Program-made: the position numbers and the translations under genes
NCBI GenBank assembly: GCA_021847105.1
Contig: JAJZUT010000004.1
Location: 124,001 to 188,000 of the forward strand
DNA: 64,000 bases
Direction: 5' to 3'
Source of the DNA: Pseudomonadota bacterium
Lineage (GTDB): Bacteria; Pseudomonadota; Gammaproteobacteria; Steroidobacterales; Steroidobacteraceae
Shown here: positions 46,825 through 56,761 of the stretch, piece by piece
Numbering within the stretch: position 1 is the stretch's first letter
Layout of the letters: every line of letters begins with the position of its first letter
Notes under the pieces: generated by a model
Databases searched by the model: none
Seen by the model: only the letters and a program-made list of their open reading frames with translations
Told to the model about the DNA's origin: nothing

Positions 46825-47433
46825 TCACCCCGGGGGAAACCGAGCGAGCACCTCGTCCACGGCCTTGCGAATCGGCCCGGCGGAATGCTCGATGTCTTCG
46901 TGCGACAGGGGCTTCTTCGCCCACCCATGCCAGACCGGACGATGCGTTCTTCCGTCGAACACGTCGATCGCGAGCGTCCCCTCCCGATAGCGCATGACAT
47001 CGACGCCACTGCCCCAGTAGGGATAGCCCCACCAGTAGCGGCCGTAGCCGTACCACGGCCAGGCGTAGGGCTGCGGATAGGTATGCACATCCACGCGCTC
47101 GTGCGAGCCGATGGTGAAGTCCACCGCGAAATCCGCCTCTTGTGCAGTGCTCACGTAGTGATATCCCTTCTGTTCCAACGCGCTGAGAATGGCCTCGCGC
47201 GCACGCTCGACCACCAGCGGATTAGCCACACCGTAGTTCTCCCGCGGCAACCAGGTAAAAGCGTGATAGCTGGAAAAGTTCGCCGTTCGGTCATAATCAC
47301 TGCCAACACGAAGTGTTTCGCAGCCGCTCAAGGCGAGTGCGAGCACAAGGGGAAGCACGATGGTCAGACCCAACAGAATCCTGACCCGCCAATGCGACGC
47401 CCACCAACCCGACAATCTCAGACTGTGATTCAT
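46825..47433 (-). CDS. DUF4136 lipoprotein
   Basis: This 202-residue protein has a long lipoprotein signal with the lipobox LALSGC (cysteine near 38). The N-terminus is followed by SDYDRTANFSSYHAFTWLP, the characteristic DUF4136 opening, then QKGYHYVSTAQEADFAVDFTIG, a YAWPWYGYGRYWWGYPYWG aromatic block and the ending WHGWAKKPL. Its start at 47433 (MNHSLRLSGWW) follows an upstream ATG at 47472 that lacks the signal shape. The function is unknown; it lies convergent to the exporter genes. Confidence 0.85.
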   Translation of the reverse strand: MNHSLRLSGWWASHWRVRILLGLTIVLPLVLALALSGCETLRVGSDYDRTANFSSYHAFTWLPRENYGVANPLVVERAREAILSALEQKGYHYVSTAQEADFAVDFTIGSHERVDVHTYPQPYAWPWYGYGRYWWGYPYWGSGVDVMRYREGTLAIDVFDGRTHRPVWHGWAKKPLSHEDIEHSAGPIRKAVDEVLARFPPG

Positions 47434-47677
47434 GGCGCACCCACACTGATTTCGAACGATACCGTCCCGCATGTCAACGCTGCGCCCTAGATCAGCGTGC
47501 GTCCATCCGTACGTCTACCGACCACCACGGAAATTGCGTATTTGCACAAGCTGCGCTTCGGCCGGACATTGCCGTTGCGGCAATTCCGACACCGGAGTCT
47601 GCGGCCCGGACGCCCCGGCGCTGAGATCCAGCGCAGCCCGAATCCTTGCGGAGCACTTCAAGAGAAATCGCTACGCC

Positions 47678-50359
47678 GTGCGTGATCATGCTGAAAACGC
47701 CACTGCCGCGCCGGTTGCGCCACTTGCTGACGCCCCCTGGCACCAGCGCACAGCCGCCGATGCGCTCGCCGCGCTGCAAAGCTCGGCCCAGGGGCTGAGC
47801 AGTGCGAGCGCAGCGGAGCGTCGCCGGCGGTACGGGCCGAACCTGTTGCGTGAGACCCCGCAGCGCCCCGCTCTGAAGGTGATGGCCACCCAGTTCGCCG
47901 ATCTGACCATCCTGGTGCTGATCGCCGCGGCGGTGCTCTCGGGCGTGATCGGCGAGCCCTCGGACACCGTGGTGATTCTTGCCGTGGTCGTACTCAACGC
48001 CGCACTCGGAACCATTCAGGAGCTGCGCGCCGAGCGGGCCATGGCGGCGTTGAAGATGATGGCGGCCCCGAGCACCACCGTGCTGCGCGACGGGACGGCC
48101 CAGCAGTTGCCGGCTGCCGAACTCGTCCCGGGCGATGTGGTGATTCTCGAGGCAGGCGGCATCGCACCGGCGGACCTGCGCCTGCTCGAGGCGATCGGGC
48201 TGCGCCTCGATGAATCGGCACTGACCGGTGAATCGGTCCCGGTCGATAAGGTCGTCGCGCCCATTCCCGGCGACCTCCCCCCGGCCGATCGGCTGAACAT
48301 GGCCTACAAGGGCACGACCATCACCGCCGGACGAGGCGTCGGTCTGGTGGTGGCGAGCGGTATGCGCACCGAACTCGGACGTATCGCCGAGCTACTGAGT
48401 GAACACCAACGGGTCAAGACTCCGCTGCAGCGCCGTCTGGAATCCCTCGGCCGGCAGATCGGCCTGTGGGTGCTCGCCATCTGCGTCCTCGTCTTCGTCA
48501 CCGGCATTCTGCGCGGCGAGCCGGCCCTTCCGGTTTTTCTGACCGCCCTCAGTCTCGCCGTGGCGGCGATCCCGGAGGCGCTGCCGGCCGTGGTGAGCAT
48601 CGCCCTCGCACTCGGGGCGCGTGGGATGGCGGCTGGCCGGGCGCTGGTGCGCCGCCTGCCGGCCGTGGAGACACTCGGCGCAGTCACCTACATCTGCTCG
48701 GACAAGACCGGAACGCTGACCACGAACCAGATGCGCGTCGAGGCCTTCTACTGCGACGCGACGGCGCGCGAGGCGCTCGGGGCGGGTCCGCCGTGGACGC
48801 AGTTGCGTGAAGCCATGGCAATCAGCCACGACGCGTTCGTCGATGCAACCGGCACGGCGCATGGCGACCCGACGGAGATTGCGTTGCTCATCGCCGCCGG
48901 CGCTGCCGGAGTGACTCGGGCGGCGGCGGAACAGACCTATCCACGCGTTGCGGAACTGCCCTTCGACGCCGAACGCAAGCGCATGACCACCCTGCACCGC
49001 GGCCCCGACGGTCAGTATCTCTCGATCACCAAGGGGGCCGCAGAGGTGCTAATCGAACTGTGCCGCAGCGAACGGCGGCAGGGAGCGACGGTGCCGGTGA
49101 ATCGGGATGCGCTCCTCGCGAACGCTGAGCAGATGGCGAATGACGGGCTGCGCGTGCTGGCCTTCGCAACTCGCCGCTGGACGCACTTGCCGGCAGTAGC
49201 TGCGGAAGTCCTCGAGAGCGAGCTCGAATTTCTCGCCCTGGTGGGCCTGCTCGATCCGCCCCGCCCCCAGGCGCGTGAATCCGTCGCCACCTGCAGGGCG
49301 GCCGGCATCGTGCCGGTGATGATCACGGGCGATCACCCGGGCACCGCCCGCGCGATCGCCCGTCGGATCGGCCTGCTGCGCACCGACGAGGAGCTGATGA
49401 GCGGCGCGGAGCTCGCGACGCTCAGCGAGCACGAGCTGGCGCGGCGGGTGCGCACGGTACGGGCTTATGCTCGGGTAGTACCGGAGCAGAAAGTACGAAT
49501 CGTCACCGCGCTGCAGAAGAACGGGGAGATCGTCGCGATGACCGGCGACGGTGTCAACGATGCCCCAGCGCTGCAGCGTGCGGACATCGGCGTCGCCATG
49601 GGGATCACCGGCACCGATGTCGCCAAGGAGGCGAGCGACATGGTGCTCCTGGACGACAACTTCGCCACCATCGTCGCGGCGGTCCACGCGGGACGACGAA
49701 TCTACGACAATCTGCGCAAATTCGTGCGCTACATTCTCACCACGAACGCGGGCGAGGTCTGGACGATCTTTCTGGCACCGTTTGTGGGCCTGCCGGTGCC
49801 GCTGTTGCCGATTCAGATTCTCTGGATCAACCTCATCACCGACAGCCTGCCGGGAATCGCCCTGGTTTCCGAACCGGCCGAGCCCGACCTGATGCGGCGT
49901 CCGCCCCGCCCCCCGACCGAGAGTCTGTTCGCCGGGGGCCTTGGCATGCATGTGTTCGTATTCGGTCTGCTCATGGCCGCCGTGATCCTCGCGGCGCAGA
50001 CATGGCAGTTGCACACCGGCAGCAACGCCTGGCGCACCGTCGCATTCACCGCGCTGTGTTTCACTCAGATCGGCCACGTACTCGCGATCCGCTCCGAGCG
50101 GGTTGCTTTCTGGTCGCTGGGTCCACTCGGCAACGTGCCTCTGCTCATTGCCGTTGCTATCGCCCTCACCCTTCAGTTGCTCGTGGTGTACCTGCCTGCG
50201 CTGCAACCGCTGTTCGGCACTGCGCCGCTCGACGCCGCGCAACTGGGCCTGTGTGTCGGCTGCGGCGGCGCAATCTTCATCGCCGTCGAGTTCGAGAAGG
50301 CGGTGCGCCGCAACCTGGCGACCCGAGCCGCGACGCACGGCCGAGCAAGCGAGCACTGA
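47678..50359 (+). CDS. P-type cation-transporting ATPase (P2, SERCA/PMCA-like)
   Basis: This protein of about 893 residues has the phosphorylation motif SDKTGTLTTNQM, the TGES actuator motif (LTGESVPVDK), the KGAAEVLIELC nucleotide-binding motif and the hinge GDGVNDAPALQRADIGVAMG. Membrane segments flank the cores; LPIQILWINLITDSLPG is the usual M6 region of P2-type pumps. This suits Ca2+ or a similar divalent cation, or Na+/H+. Translation from GTG at 47678 is chosen because family members begin close to PWHQRTAADALAAL; an ATG at 47471 in frame would add 69 unrelated residues. It ends overlapping a CaCA exchanger, suggesting cation homeostasis. Confidence 0.88.
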   Translation: MRDHAENATAAPVAPLADAPWHQRTAADALAALQSSAQGLSSASAAERRRRYGPNLLRETPQRPALKVMATQFADLTILVLIAAAVLSGVIGEPSDTVVILAVVVLNAALGTIQELRAERAMAALKMMAAPSTTVLRDGTAQQLPAAELVPGDVVILEAGGIAPADLRLLEAIGLRLDESALTGESVPVDKVVAPIPGDLPPADRLNMAYKGTTITAGRGVGLVVASGMRTELGRIAELLSEHQRVKTPLQRRLESLGRQIGLWVLAICVLVFVTGILRGEPALPVFLTALSLAVAAIPEALPAVVSIALALGARGMAAGRALVRRLPAVETLGAVTYICSDKTGTLTTNQMRVEAFYCDATAREALGAGPPWTQLREAMAISHDAFVDATGTAHGDPTEIALLIAAGAAGVTRAAAEQTYPRVAELPFDAERKRMTTLHRGPDGQYLSITKGAAEVLIELCRSERRQGATVPVNRDALLANAEQMANDGLRVLAFATRRWTHLPAVAAEVLESELEFLALVGLLDPPRPQARESVATCRAAGIVPVMITGDHPGTARAIARRIGLLRTDEELMSGAELATLSEHELARRVRTVRAYARVVPEQKVRIVTALQKNGEIVAMTGDGVNDAPALQRADIGVAMGITGTDVAKEASDMVLLDDNFATIVAAVHAGRRIYDNLRKFVRYILTTNAGEVWTIFLAPFVGLPVPLLPIQILWINLITDSLPGIALVSEPAEPDLMRRPPRPPTESLFAGGLGMHVFVFGLLMAAVILAAQTWQLHTGSNAWRTVAFTALCFTQIGHVLAIRSERVAFWSLGPLGNVPLLIAVAIALTLQLLVVYLPALQPLFGTAPLDAAQLGLCVGCGGAIFIAVEFEKAVRRNLATRAATHGRASEH

Positions 50360-51381
50360 TGCGGGCTGCGGCGCTCAACTGGCTCACGAGCCAAGGCGTC
50401 GCGCTGCCGCTGGCCGCATTCCTCCTGATTGGTGCCATTGTCTTTCTCAGCGGTGCCCGCCTGACGCGCCATGCCGACGCGATTGCGGATGCGAGCGCGC
50501 TCGGCCGGCTGTGGATCGGTACGCTCCTGCTTGCGGCAAGCACCTCGCTCCCGGAGCTCACCACAGATGTCTCCGCAGCCGCGCTCCGCGCCCCGAATCT
50601 CGGCATCGGCGATCTGATGGGCTCCTCGCTCGCCAACATGCTCATTCTGGCCCTGCTGGACCTGATTTATTTCCGGCGCCGCGTGCTCGATGACATCTCG
50701 CGCAACCATCTTCTGGTCGGGGTGCTCGCGATCATCCTGACCGCGCTTGCCGGGCTCGACATGGCCACTCGGAGCCACGGCGCATTCGGGCCCATCGGTA
50801 TCGGCTCCGCGCTGATCGTGATCATCTACCTGCTCGGCATGCGCGCGGTTCGCGCCGAGCTGCCCGAGGCCACTCCACCGGTGCAACTGCCGCTGGGCGC
50901 CACCCGGCGCAACGTGCTGCGCAAGGCCATCGTCGGCTTTGCGGCGGTGACCGCCGTGCTCGGGCTCGCCACACCGGCGCTGGTCCTCAGCGCCGAGGCA
51001 CTCGCACGCACGAGCGGACTTGGCGAAACCTTCGTCGGCACGCTGCTGGTGGGACTGACCACCTCGATCCCAGAGGGCGTGACGATCATTGCCGCAGTTC
51101 GGCTCGGCGCACTTGATCTGGCGGCCGGCAATGCCTTCGGCAGCAATGCGTTCAACATGTGCATTCTGCTCGCAATGGACCTGGCGTCCCCCACCGGACC
51201 GGTGCTGCCTCAGGCAGCCCCGGCCAACCTCATCGGCGCACAGCTCGCGGTGCTGGTCACTGCAATGATCCTGCTGCGGATTCTGACGCCCCGCAGCCGC
51301 ACCATCGGCCGTTGGCGGCCGGAGAGCCTTCTCGTCCTCATCGCTTATGCGACCGCCATCTGGCTGCTCGCGCCCAGTTAG
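50359..51381 (+). CDS. Sodium/calcium exchanger family (CaCA) membrane protein
   Basis: This 340-residue membrane protein carries two inverted-repeat ion-exchange signatures. TLLLAASTSLPELTTDVSAA and NLGIGDLMGSSLANMLIL are in the first half, and TLLVGLTTSIPEGVTIIAAVRLG and DLAAGNAFGSNAFNMCI in the second. These resemble alpha-repeats of CaCA exchangers. Its ATG overlaps the ATPase stop (TGATG), which is strong evidence of a functional pair. The exchanged ions cannot be read with certainty. Confidence 0.86.
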   Translation: MRAAALNWLTSQGVALPLAAFLLIGAIVFLSGARLTRHADAIADASALGRLWIGTLLLAASTSLPELTTDVSAAALRAPNLGIGDLMGSSLANMLILALLDLIYFRRRVLDDISRNHLLVGVLAIILTALAGLDMATRSHGAFGPIGIGSALIVIIYLLGMRAVRAELPEATPPVQLPLGATRRNVLRKAIVGFAAVTAVLGLATPALVLSAEALARTSGLGETFVGTLLVGLTTSIPEGVTIIAAVRLGALDLAAGNAFGSNAFNMCILLAMDLASPTGPVLPQAAPANLIGAQLAVLVTAMILLRILTPRSRTIGRWRPESLLVLIAYATAIWLLAPS

Positions 51382-51394
51382 CGCACATTGCGCC

Positions 51395-52288
51395 TCAGGG
51401 CGGTACAAAGGTGAATCGGACCGGCCGAGCGATCAGCACGTCGCGCGAAACGTTTGCCACGGCCCACTCGGCGATGCTGCCAAGCAGGACGTGCGCGACA
51501 CCACCGCGCCCGTGGGTCCCCACCGCCACAAGATCGGCCCGCATCCGATTCGCTTCACGCGCGATCACGCCGCGCGGATCGCCATTGCGTACGATGGCCT
51601 CGAGCCTGCAGGGCAGCGGCCCGAGCGCCGCCAGCAGCTGCGCGAGCGATCGCTCGGCGGCCTGCCGGGCCTGACGGACGTAAAACGCTCCGCTCTCGTC
51701 GGCCGCGGTCCGATGCCAGCCGGCAAACGCCGCTCGGTAGGCATGCAGCACACGCACGATCCGGTGCTCGGGGTCCGCCCCCCCGAGCAGCTCCGAGGTC
51801 AGCTCGATCAGACTGCGCGCGCTGGGATCGATTTCAACAGCCACGAGCGGATGCCGGTACGGGGCACGCGCGCGGCGCCGCACCACCAGTGTCGGAATTT
51901 CGCTCAGATGCACGACGCGGGTCAGTGTCGTGCCGAGCACCCCGGGGGGACGGTTGCGGCCCATCACGATCAATTCAGCGCCCAGCTCCCTGGCCCGCTG
52001 GATGATCTGGACGTAGGGGGCGCCGCTGCGCACCTGGGAGAGCACGCGGCGCGCGCCGAGCTTCTCGGCGAGCAGCGTGCGCGCACGCCCCAGCGCCAAG
52101 TCGGCCCGCTTGGATGTCTCGGCCGCCACCTGCGGCGAGAGCACGTGCAGCAGATGAATCTCACAGTTCCCGCTTGCGCCGATGTAAGCCACCCGCTCAA
52201 GCACTCGCTGTGCCGCCGGCGCGAAGTCGAGCGGCACGAGAATGCGCCGCGCAGCCCGCCGCATCGGCGCGCGGCGCACCCCTTTCAT
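51395..52288 (-). CDS. Tandem universal stress protein (two Usp domains)
   Basis: This 297-residue protein has two consecutive UspA domains, about 12-140 and 147-297. The second carries the ATP-binding signature GTHGRGGVAHVLLGSIAEWAV near 260-280. The first has the related VMGRNRPPGVLGTTLTRVV but with a changed G-x-H-G region, so only the second domain probably binds ATP. Usp proteins act in stress responses by mechanisms that are not fully known. It is convergent with the cation exchanger, 13 bases apart. Confidence 0.87.
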   Translation of the reverse strand: MKGVRRAPMRRAARRILVPLDFAPAAQRVLERVAYIGASGNCEIHLLHVLSPQVAAETSKRADLALGRARTLLAEKLGARRVLSQVRSGAPYVQIIQRARELGAELIVMGRNRPPGVLGTTLTRVVHLSEIPTLVVRRRARAPYRHPLVAVEIDPSARSLIELTSELLGGADPEHRIVRVLHAYRAAFAGWHRTAADESGAFYVRQARQAAERSLAQLLAALGPLPCRLEAIVRNGDPRGVIAREANRMRADLVAVGTHGRGGVAHVLLGSIAEWAVANVSRDVLIARPVRFTFVPP

Positions 52289-52517
52289 ATCACTCTCACG
52301 TTCACAACTGTGCAGCGCATGGTCGTCTCACCGCATGGGCGTCGGCCGAATTCCAGCCTGTGAACATTCAATCTGTACCTGAGCCAACGGCCGGCGCCAT
52401 CAGAACGAGTACCTAGTGCCGCGCCGGACACCCGCGGCAAATGCCTATGGGCTTCGTTGCCGATGGCACTAGGATGGTCATCCATCGCCTGCTCTGCCTG
52501 AGGGCCGAGGTGCCATC

Positions 52518-52925
52518 ATGGGCTACATCCCCCGACGACTCGAGCGAATCGCCCTCGCCGTCCTCGCCACCGCCGGCCTGCTTGCACAGGCTCAAGCGCA
52601 AGTCTCACCGAGAACCGTTACCGTCGAAGTGAGCATCCAGGCTCGCGCGCTCGCCGGGCGAACCGGTGTGGAAGCTCCCGTCGATCACGTCACGCTCACC
52701 CACGCGGTGAGTTATGAAGACCTCAACCTCGCGACCCAGGTCGGTGCCGAAGAGCTCGGTCGGCGCGTCGCCGAGACCGCTCGCTTCGCCTGTGAGCAGC
52801 TCGAGCGACTCTATCCCCGCCAGTCCGAAAGCATTGCGCGATGCACGCGGCAGGCGATTGAGGATGCCGACAGCCAGGTCAGCGCCGCCATCGAGGCCGC
52901 CGACCGCGAAACGCGCGGCGAATGA
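52518..52925 (+). CDS. UrcA family protein
   Basis: This 135-residue exported protein has a signal peptide (ALAVLATAGLLAQAQA-QV) followed by the UrcA-type core VSYEDLNLATQVGAEELGRRVAETARFACEQL (about 69-99, with the Y-D-L and Cys positions typical of the family). UrcA proteins are abundant in xanthomonads, sphingomonads and relatives; the function is unknown. It lies alone between the Usp gene and the TonB-dependent receptor, facing the receptor's 3' end. Confidence 0.82.
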   Translation: MGYIPRRLERIALAVLATAGLLAQAQAQVSPRTVTVEVSIQARALAGRTGVEAPVDHVTLTHAVSYEDLNLATQVGAEELGRRVAETARFACEQLERLYPRQSESIARCTRQAIEDADSQVSAAIEAADRETRGE

Positions 52926-52986
52926 TCCTCGGGGACGATCCTTCGCAACCGTGGCGCGATTCCATCCGCCGTGCCGTCGCGCCGCC

Positions 52987-55386
52987 TCAGAATCGAATTC
53001 GTATCCCGCCGAAGACCTCGAGCGGTGCCGCCGGACTGAGAAAGCGATTGTTCACGCCCGGACCGTTTGCCACCGCGTTGGAGGGAATTCCGGGCGCGCC
53101 CTCACCGGTGGGATCGCTGAGCAGTCCGAACGTCGAATACTTCGCGTTGAACAGATTGTCGACCGTGGCAAAAAGCTCGACGCGATGCATCGGATGGTAC
53201 GTCGAGTGCAGTTCGGCCACGCTGTAACCGGCAATCGGCGCCAGGAGATTCGCCTGGTCGCCGGAATAGTAGACACTGCTGACGATGTTGACACTGCCCC
53301 CGATGCTCCACTTCGCCAGCACCTGCACATCCGCACCGATCTTCCAGCGATCCTCCGGAATTCCGGGAAACTGATCCCCGGGGCGCACATGAATAGTGCC
53401 ATTGGCATCCCGAGCCGGATTCGAGGGAGACGGTACGGTAAACGGGGTGAGGTAAGTCGCCCGCACCAGGCTGTAATTGACGTAGGCGGACCAGCGGGGG
53501 GCACGATAGCTCACATCCGCCTCGATGCCCTGGCGGCGTGTCGCCCCGATGTTGGTGAAATATCCCGACGCCAGAGTCGTCGCAACCACCTGAATGTCAT
53601 CGTAGAGCACGGTTCTGAACAGGCTGAGATTCCAGCGCAATGCGCCGGGCATGAACGGCAGGTGCGCCGTCCGGCCGCGCAACCCCGCCTCGGTCGTGTG
53701 CGAGACGACCTGACGCAGTGGCGGATCGCCGGACAGGCTCGAGGGCAGCAGACACGGCGCCTGCGGATCCGCACACTCGAGCTCCCCTGGGGTCGGCGCA
53801 CGATTGTTCACCGAATAACCGCCAAAGAGCGTCAGCGACGGCAACAAATCGTAGGTGGCGCCGATCGAGGGATTGAAATGAACGAACCGGTTGAAACCGG
53901 TGAGGGCACTGCCCCGCCGGTCGGCAATGTCGATATTGGCGATGTTGTAACGACCACTGGCGGTGACCGCCAGCTTGCGGGTCACATTGAATGTGTCGGT
54001 GAAATATCCGCCGAGAGTCTTGTTGACCGAATCGACGTACACCGGCGTTGCGTCGCTGTTGGCGAGCGCACCAGGCGAATTCTCCGGCGTATCGAGGTAG
54101 AGGCTCGAGGGCATCACCAGGAGCTGGGCGTTGAGCAATCCGATCTGCACTCCGGTGTAATAACTCGTCGAGGCGTAATCGAGCGCCGCACCAACGGTAA
54201 AGTGATTATCGTGCCCAAGAATCGCCGCATTGTTAGACACCTGCAGCGTGACCCCCCGCCCCCAGGAGTGGATGAACTCGAAATCGTTCTCGCCGATATG
54301 GCGCGTGCCGCCCTGAGAGATGTCCGGCAGCATCTGACCGGCAGCATTCGTGAGCGGCGTAACGCCGTCCGGCTGGCATAGAATGCCGGGCAACGTCGTG
54401 CAGCTGACGTAGTTCGTGCCGTTGCCATTCGATACGGTCTGCGCATAGTCCCGATAGTAGAGCACGCCCGCCAAGGACCATTGGCCCGGCAGGTTGAGCG
54501 TGCCGTTCAGCATCAGGAATTTCAGCGTATTGATGTTGTCCTGCGGTCCGGTAAACACGAGCGAGCGGTTCACCGCGAGCTCCTGCACGGGCGCCGGGCT
54601 CTGCCCCTTCAGCACGTTGTCGTCCCAGGCGTAGCTGAGGTCGAGAGTACCCGCACTGCCGTGCAGACTGAGTGCGGCAAACAAATCGCGCAGCTGATCG
54701 CTGGTGAAATCGCGCCAGCCATGCCAGTTCAGGCCGCGCCCGGCGACATAGAATCCGAGCATGCCGGAGTGAACGCCGTACTGTGCGGTGAGTTCCTGGC
54801 GGTGAAAGGATCCGCCCGAGAGCTTCACGTCCGCGCCCTGGTAGTTAAATCCGTTCTTCATGGTGAGCGAAATGGCTCCGCCCAGGGCATTGAGCCCGTA
54901 CACCGCGCTCGAACTCGTCAGTTCAACCCCTTCGATCGCGGTCGGCAGGACCAAATCCCAGTTCACCGTATCCCCGAACGCCTCGTTGATGCGCACGCCG
55001 TTTTCGTAAATTGCCAATCCCTGGGGCGTGCCCAGCACCGGCGAGGCCTCGAACCCTCGATACAGAATGTCCGGCTGGAATGGATCGACCATGTTGTCGT
55101 TGATGTTGATGCTGCCCAACCGGGAGTTGAGCGCAGTAGTGAGGCTTGCCGCCCCCTGCTTCGAGAGATCCGCCGCCGAGAGCATCTGCACATTGCCGGG
55201 AATGTCATTGAGCGGCACCGTCGAGCCCGGCAGCGGGGCTGCGCTGATCACGATCGCCTGCAGGCTGTCCTGCGCGGCGGGGATCGGACCGGCATGGGCC
55301 ACGGCACCCCCGGCACCGAGCACGGCAAGGAGCGCAAGCTCCACGCCAAGATGGCCCGACGGCTTCACGCTCAGCCAGCACTTCAT
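52987..55386 (-). CDS. TonB-dependent outer-membrane receptor
   Basis: This 799-residue receptor has a signal peptide (ending near GAVAHA-GPI), a plug domain with SAADLSKQGAASLTTALNSRLG, DILYRGFEASPVLGTPQGL, YENGVRINEAFGDTV and SSSAVYGLNALGGAISL, and a beta-barrel ending FGGIRIRF with the terminal aromatic residue. A cysteine pair (ECADPQAPC) is in a loop. No CarboxypepD-like or STN domain is visible. The ATG at 55386 has GGGGAAG upstream. It is divergently arranged with a two-component system, which may control it. The ligand is unknown; TonB energy would come from the 6.8-10.6 kb cluster. Confidence 0.9.
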   Translation of the reverse strand: MKCWLSVKPSGHLGVELALLAVLGAGGAVAHAGPIPAAQDSLQAIVISAAPLPGSTVPLNDIPGNVQMLSAADLSKQGAASLTTALNSRLGSININDNMVDPFQPDILYRGFEASPVLGTPQGLAIYENGVRINEAFGDTVNWDLVLPTAIEGVELTSSSAVYGLNALGGAISLTMKNGFNYQGADVKLSGGSFHRQELTAQYGVHSGMLGFYVAGRGLNWHGWRDFTSDQLRDLFAALSLHGSAGTLDLSYAWDDNVLKGQSPAPVQELAVNRSLVFTGPQDNINTLKFLMLNGTLNLPGQWSLAGVLYYRDYAQTVSNGNGTNYVSCTTLPGILCQPDGVTPLTNAAGQMLPDISQGGTRHIGENDFEFIHSWGRGVTLQVSNNAAILGHDNHFTVGAALDYASTSYYTGVQIGLLNAQLLVMPSSLYLDTPENSPGALANSDATPVYVDSVNKTLGGYFTDTFNVTRKLAVTASGRYNIANIDIADRRGSALTGFNRFVHFNPSIGATYDLLPSLTLFGGYSVNNRAPTPGELECADPQAPCLLPSSLSGDPPLRQVVSHTTEAGLRGRTAHLPFMPGALRWNLSLFRTVLYDDIQVVATTLASGYFTNIGATRRQGIEADVSYRAPRWSAYVNYSLVRATYLTPFTVPSPSNPARDANGTIHVRPGDQFPGIPEDRWKIGADVQVLAKWSIGGSVNIVSSVYYSGDQANLLAPIAGYSVAELHSTYHPMHRVELFATVDNLFNAKYSTFGLLSDPTGEGAPGIPSNAVANGPGVNNRFLSPAAPLEVFGGIRIRF

Positions 55387-55690
55387 CAAGACTTCCCCCA
55401 TCAGCGAGCGGCGTTGCGCTCGAGAGCGAGTGCAGCAGCCGGTCGCATCAGTTTACGGTTTCCCGCCATGGTGATGGGCTCGAGAGGGAACTCGCAAGGG
55501 AGTTTTTCCCGATTTACCGCTCGGCCGGGCTCAGCCGGGAGATGTGTTCCAAAATGGGACGCTCGCCTGGCGGAGCCGGTAGCCGCATTGGCGAGTCTCG
55601 CTTCGAAGCTCGCCATGATGAGGCCGCGGTGGGGCCGTACTGCTCGCGCAGTTCAATGCGAGGTACACTTCACTGTCATCATTGAGGCCG

Positions 55691-56761
55691 ATGCGGCGAC
55701 AGACACAGCCGATGCAGCAGCCGGGCGGAGCAGTCACGACAGCGCCAGACGCCGCGCCGCTCGGCGATCCGAGCGCCGACGCCTGCCCTACCCCAGCCGC
55801 CTGGACACCTGACCCGGCACGTCGTCTGAGGCGGCGTGACGCGCTACTCGTGGCCATGATCACCGTCGCGTCCTGGGTGGTCTGTGGACTGCTCAACGTG
55901 ACCGAGATGCTGCGCCGGCTCACGGCCCCCTATGAGCGCTATCAGCTCGATGAGCTGCCCACCGTATTGCTCGTGCTCGGACTGGGTCTGACCTGGTTCG
56001 CCACGCGGCGCTACGGCGAAGCGCGTCAGGAAATCGAGCGCAGAGTACGGGCCGAGGCGCAGCTCACCACGGCTCTGGCAGACAACCGCCGCCTCGCACA
56101 GCAGTACGTGGATCTGCAAGAAGCCGAGCGCAAGGCGCTCGCGCGCGAGCTGCACGATGAACTTGGACAGTATTTCAACGTCATCAAGCTCGACGCCGTA
56201 GGCATCCGGAATGATCGTCACGATGACCCTGCGACACGGCGCGCACGCGCCGAGGCCATTGTGGAGAACTGTAATCACATCCACGGAGCGCTCGCGACAC
56301 TGATGCGCGAACTGCGTCCGGCGGGGCTCGATGAACTAGGCCTCCCCGCTGCGCTCGAGCACTGCGTTCAGACGTGGCGTACGCGGCTGCCTGAGGTGAC
56401 GCTGCGCCTCACGGTGGATGGCGATTTCTCGGCGCTGGCGGAAAACCTCGCGGTCACCGTCTATCGCTTCGTTCAGGAGGCACTCACCAACGTGGCCAAG
56501 CACGCCGCTGCACAGCAGGTCGATATCCGTCTGAACCGCTGCGCAGCAGCCGGGTCGGGCTCTGACTGGGTGTCCGTGACGGTCGCCGATGACGGGGTGG
56601 GCTGCGCAGCCGTGCAGACCACGCGCGGCCTCGGGCTGATTGGCATGCGCGAGCGGGTCACCGCGCTACGCGGGGAGTTGACCATCGACCGTGCGTCAGG
56701 CCGCGGGTTTACGCTGACGGCGCGCCTGCCGATCCTCCCGCCGAGCCCCGGCGCATCATGA
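55691..56761 (+). CDS. NarL-type sensor histidine kinase (HisKA_3)
   Basis: This 356-residue kinase has two N-terminal membrane segments (ALLVAMITVASWVVCGLL and VLLVLGLGLTWFATRR), a coiled linker and the HisKA_3 phosphoacceptor motif ARELHDELGQYFNVIKLDAVGI with histidine near residue 153. The ATPase domain contains the N-box FVQEALTNVAKHA and VADDGVG. There is no large periplasmic sensor between the two membrane segments, so the stimulus may be membrane-borne or internal. The ATG at 55691 is three bases after GAGG; a TTG at 55682 is also possible. It overlaps its response regulator gene by four bases. Confidence 0.9.
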   Translation: MRRQTQPMQQPGGAVTTAPDAAPLGDPSADACPTPAAWTPDPARRLRRRDALLVAMITVASWVVCGLLNVTEMLRRLTAPYERYQLDELPTVLLVLGLGLTWFATRRYGEARQEIERRVRAEAQLTTALADNRRLAQQYVDLQEAERKALARELHDELGQYFNVIKLDAVGIRNDRHDDPATRRARAEAIVENCNHIHGALATLMRELRPAGLDELGLPAALEHCVQTWRTRLPEVTLRLTVDGDFSALAENLAVTVYRFVQEALTNVAKHAAAQQVDIRLNRCAAAGSGSDWVSVTVADDGVGCAAVQTTRGLGLIGMRERVTALRGELTIDRASGRGFTLTARLPILPPSPGAS

